Position numbers and translations under genes: made by a program. From an uncultured Coriobacteriaceae bacterium (GTDB taxonomy: Bacteria > Actinomycetota > Coriobacteriia > Coriobacteriales > Atopobiaceae), in NCBI GenBank assembly GCA_902786015.1, contig CADAAU010000003.1, forward strand, positions 62,001 to 126,000: DNA of 64,000 nucleotides, written 5' to 3'. The notes beneath the pieces are model-generated. The model saw only the letters and a list, made by a program, of their open reading frames with translations, was not told the DNA's origin and did no database searches. Below are positions 61,701-64,000 of this stretch, piece by piece (the first letter of the stretch is position 1; the number at the start of each line of letters is the position of its first letter).

Positions 61701-62098
61701 GTTGCCTCACCTCCACTCACGTAGCGCGAGGTCAGAAGCCTGTACACCTCTTCGCCCTCGTGTGACACCACGATGGTGGCGCAATACAGCGTGCCCGCCC
61801 CGCGCTTTTGGGGCTCGACCTCGCACACTACGTCAAGACCATCCGTCTCGCTTTGGGCGACTACGCCGGTGGGGTGCGCAGAGAACTCCTCGGCGACGTT
61901 CGTGGCAAGCAGCACTGCCTCGCTTTTGCGCGTGGCCGCGATGCCTTCGAGCTGCGCGCCCACAAACAACCGCACGAACACGGCAAGCGAGAACATCAAA
62001 AACGCGAGAATGACAAGCGCCTCCACCAGAAACGCCATGCCGCGCTGGCTGGTACTCTGTCTGGCGATGCCAGAGCCCATCTCGTTAGAAACGGCCAT
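61697..62098 (-). CDS. Prepilin-like protein (PilV/GspI type)
   Basis: A 133-residue protein with a basic leader, SQRG followed by MAFLVEALVILAFLMFSLAV, close to a type IV prepilin cleavage site (G^FTLVEAL). The Glu lies one residue later than the usual +5. The VEALV helix is like PilV/GspI minor pilins. The globular part has VAEEFSAHPTG and two Cys. It ends in the GTGA overlap with the next gene and starts 2 nt after the previous stop. Confidence 0.72.
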   Translation of the reverse strand: MAVSNEMGSGIARQSTSQRGMAFLVEALVILAFLMFSLAVFVRLFVGAQLEGIAATRKSEAVLLATNVAEEFSAHPTGVVAQSETDGLDVVCEVEPQKRGAGTLYCATIVVSHEGEEVYRLLTSRYVSGGEAT

Positions 62099-62100
62099 AC

Positions 62101-62622
62101 CTACGCACCTCCCTGCTCGCTTCGCAGGGCGATCCTTGCGGTACCCGACCCGGTGGTTACGTTCAGGATGTCATCGTCGTAAGAGAACTCAAAGACCGAG
62201 GAGCTCGCGAGTACGGTGGCCTTCTGTGGTGCGTAGGGAGATTCGGCGAGCGCGTACTCTTGGACGATGTTGCCTTCGTACAGGTAGATGCGCGTCTCGT
62301 AGGTGCCTTCCGCGTCGCTCGAGACAAGCACGAGCGCATCGCCCTCGGGTCCCTTGGCCGTGGCGACTGACTTCTGTCCGTCGTTCGCGCGAACGCTGCT
62401 GATGATGGGTCCGAGCGTCATGATGCGCGCGTCGTTCTTGTTTTGCATCTCGACGAGCGATCCGTAGCTGCTGGCACCCACCACGATCGCGAGCAGGTCG
62501 ACGATTATGAACACAGAAAACAGCAAGATGGAAAAGGCGCGTTGCCAGCTCACTCCCTTTTTTGTCCCGTGGTTTGCGCTCGAGGAGAAGGCCTCGACGA
62601 TGTCCGCACGCTCGGAAGTCAT
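62101..62622 (-). CDS. Pilus-operon membrane-anchored protein (DUF4860-like)
   Basis: A 173-residue protein with a ~30-residue cytoplasmic N-terminus, a hydrophobic helix (~33-52) and a β-rich external domain (LYEGNIVQEYALAESPY, GTARIALRS). It resembles the DUF4860 proteins found in actinobacterial pilus loci, judged by layout only. Start and upstream stop overlap as ATGA. Confidence 0.6.
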   Translation of the reverse strand: MTSERADIVEAFSSSANHGTKKGVSWQRAFSILLFSVFIIVDLLAIVVGASSYGSLVEMQNKNDARIMTLGPIISSVRANDGQKSVATAKGPEGDALVLVSSDAEGTYETRIYLYEGNIVQEYALAESPYAPQKATVLASSSVFEFSYDDDILNVTTGSGTARIALRSEQGGA

Positions 62623-62945
62623 CGTGGCACCACCACCACGGTGGGAGGCAAATTGCTTGCAAAGGCCTCGTAGGTAACGACGTAGCTGCTGTGGTTGATT
62701 CTCAGTCCGTAGTCCTGCTCAAGGTGCGAGAGCGACAGGGGGTAGGACCCTTCCACGGCGCAGCAGCGTATCGCCGCGTCCATGATGGCCTTCCGCAACG
62801 CGACGGCGCCCTGCTCGCGTGCCCCTGCTCGCGCGACGTTGATTGCAAGGCCAAGAATCACGGCAAAGACGACAGCGCATACGGCTACGACAACGCGCCG
62901 CCTGCGTCTGCGAGACATGTCTTTGTAGGTGACCTCGTGATACAT
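62619..62945 (-). CDS. Small membrane-anchored pilus-operon protein
   Basis: A 108-residue protein with a very basic start (MSRRRRRRVVV region), one transmembrane helix (~17-37) and a short external domain (EGSYPLSLSHLEQDYGLRINHSSYVVTYE). The part around GSYPLSLSHLEQ is like pilin-type 'GxYPxxLxxL' segments. It starts 9 nt after the GspF-like gene and overlaps the next gene by 4 nt. No exact family is recognised. Confidence 0.62.
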   Translation of the reverse strand: MYHEVTYKDMSRRRRRRVVVAVCAVVFAVILGLAINVARAGAREQGAVALRKAIMDAAIRCCAVEGSYPLSLSHLEQDYGLRINHSSYVVTYEAFASNLPPTVVVVPR

Positions 62946-62954
62946 ACGACCCGC

Positions 62955-63995
62955 CTAGCCTATGGATTGCATGATGCCGATGAGCGGGAGCATGACGGCG
63001 ATGAGCGTGGCGCCTACCGTGAGGGTCAAAAACGCCGCGAAAAGTGGCTCGATGCGGTTGATGAGCACGTCCACGTGTTCGAGCGAGTCCTCAAAGAAGA
63101 TTTGGGAAAGGCGCGAGAGCATCTCGTCGGAGCTGCCCGTCTCGTGGCCCACGATGAGCATGCGGGCGTAGAGTGGCTCGAACACGTCGTTCTCGGATAT
63201 CGCTTGGGCAAGGCTTCGGGGGTTTTGGGGGTTTATCATGCTTTGGTAGGCCGCGTCGACCTTTTCGCGAAGCTTTTTGTTGGTGACGAACTCGGAAGCC
63301 TCACGCATGGCAGTCTCGGTGTCGACGCCCGACGAGACGTAGGTCGAAAGTGCCGCCGTGAACCGTGCGAGCGCCAGCTGGTACATCGCCGAGCGCGTGA
63401 AGGGGAAGTGCTCAAAAAGGCCCAGAACGCGCTGTCGCCCGTTCTCGGTGCCACTCATTATGGTAATCGCCACGACGACGGCCGTGCAGACCAGGGTAAA
63501 GACGAGCGCGATCCAGCCAATGGTGATGGAAATGCCCATCGACGAGAACGAAGTCGCCGTGAGGGTGCCCGTGAGGTTCTCGTACACGCCCACAAAGACC
63601 GGCAGGATGAACGCGACGGCGAACGCAAGAATGACGCTCATGATGCCGAGCAGCGCAGCGGGATAGCTCACGCTCGAACGAAGCTTTGCGAACGTGCGCT
63701 CCTCTTCCTCGTAGTACACGTCCAGGCGCCTCAGAACCTGCTCCAGGCGTCCCGACGCCTCGCCGGCTCGCACCATCGAGACGGCATACTCGGGAAAGAC
63801 GCCTGCGGATTCCATGGCGTCGGCGAGCATCGACCCATCGGCGAGCTGCAGGTAGATGGCGTCGCACATAGTTTTGAACGGAGATTCCTCATGCTCGTCT
63901 GCGAGCATAAATACGGCCTCGTCCGTTTGGATGCCGGCGGCCAACATCACCGCCACGCCTCCGCAGAAGGCGCTGATTGCGCTGCTGTCGAGCAT
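62955..63995 (-). CDS. pilC: Type II secretion / type IV pilus inner-membrane platform protein (PilC/GspF)
   Basis: A 346-residue membrane protein with two GspF domains, each followed by hydrophobic helices: LADGSMLADAMESAGVFPEYAVSMVRAGEASGRLEQVL near the N-terminus, and the second copy with MLIVGHETGSSDEMLSRLSQIFFEDSLEHVDVLINRIEPL. It forms the platform that links the ATPase to pilin insertion. The ATG at 63995 has only 5 nt of window upstream and the frame stays open, so the true start may lie outside. Family length (~350-400) allows either. Confidence 0.9.
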   Translation of the reverse strand: MLDSSAISAFCGGVAVMLAAGIQTDEAVFMLADEHEESPFKTMCDAIYLQLADGSMLADAMESAGVFPEYAVSMVRAGEASGRLEQVLRRLDVYYEEEERTFAKLRSSVSYPAALLGIMSVILAFAVAFILPVFVGVYENLTGTLTATSFSSMGISITIGWIALVFTLVCTAVVVAITIMSGTENGRQRVLGLFEHFPFTRSAMYQLALARFTAALSTYVSSGVDTETAMREASEFVTNKKLREKVDAAYQSMINPQNPRSLAQAISENDVFEPLYARMLIVGHETGSSDEMLSRLSQIFFEDSLEHVDVLINRIEPLFAAFLTLTVGATLIAVMLPLIGIMQSIG

Positions 63996-64000
63996 GGATT

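Overview
The window looks like chromosomal DNA from an anaerobic, host-associated Gram-positive of the Actinomycetota, class Coriobacteriia. An Olsenella/Atopobium/Collinsella-type organism is the best guess, inferred from gene content rather than any search. The clues are a D-alanylation (dlt) operon, a fused FolP-FolK, an oxygen-sensitive glycyl radical enzyme, a lactose/cellobiose-type PTS, a pilus-assembly operon, and a 6147-residue secreted protein made of repeated Cna-B/SpaA-like modules. Most genes are GC-rich. The middle of the giant gene is clearly AT-richer.

Layout. 1-1.2 kb: end of a PRC-barrel gene, then a 173-bp tandem repeat carrying copies of the 3' end and terminator of a tRNA-Ser(UGA) gene. 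1.2-3.9 kb: hpt and ftsH. 3.9-10.6 kb: an extended dlt operon (small lipoprotein, dltA, B, C, D, X) followed by two paralogous membrane-anchored transglutaminase-fold proteins, the second without its catalytic Cys and His. 10.9-18.1 kb: housekeeping genes (aminotransferase, PHP phosphatase, exonuclease III, patatin, sirtuin, folP-folK, coaX). 18.1-22.2 kb: two tandem GntR/UTRA regulators divergent from a PTS IIB-IIC-IIA operon. 22.2-23.3 kb: an Rpn-type nuclease gene abutting the remnant of an IS256-type transposase. 23.4-46.3 kb: the giant surface protein, then a subtilisin-like surface protease with Ig-like and ChW repeats.

46.4-50.8 kb: a radical-SAM activase divergent from a glycyl radical enzyme and an FSA-type aldolase. 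This gene set matches E. coli ybiY-ybiW-fsaA and suggests anaerobic use of anhydrohexitol phosphates. 50.9-59.8 kb: an RNA methyltransferase, an orphan LytTR regulator, a phosphodiesterase, a PAP2 phosphatase, thioredoxin, NAD synthetase, an anchored protein of unknown function preceded by a four-copy inverted motif array, and pyridoxal kinase. 60.1-64 kb: a tightly coupled operon of PilC/GspF-like, pilin-like and PilT-like genes running off the window end.

Two families of long, near-perfect palindromes recur between genes. Family A has the core AGCGATGGGG and occurs at 1.8, 17.2 and 57.5 kb. Family B has the core GGAACAAAACTCCCCGGG and occurs at 13.0, 58.9 and 60.0 kb. The strongest candidates for undescribed biology are the dlt-linked transglutaminase/pseudo-transglutaminase pair, the mosaic giant adhesin with its neighbouring protease, the four-copy inverted array at 57.7 kb, and the tRNA-3'-end tandem repeat at 0.7-1.1 kb.
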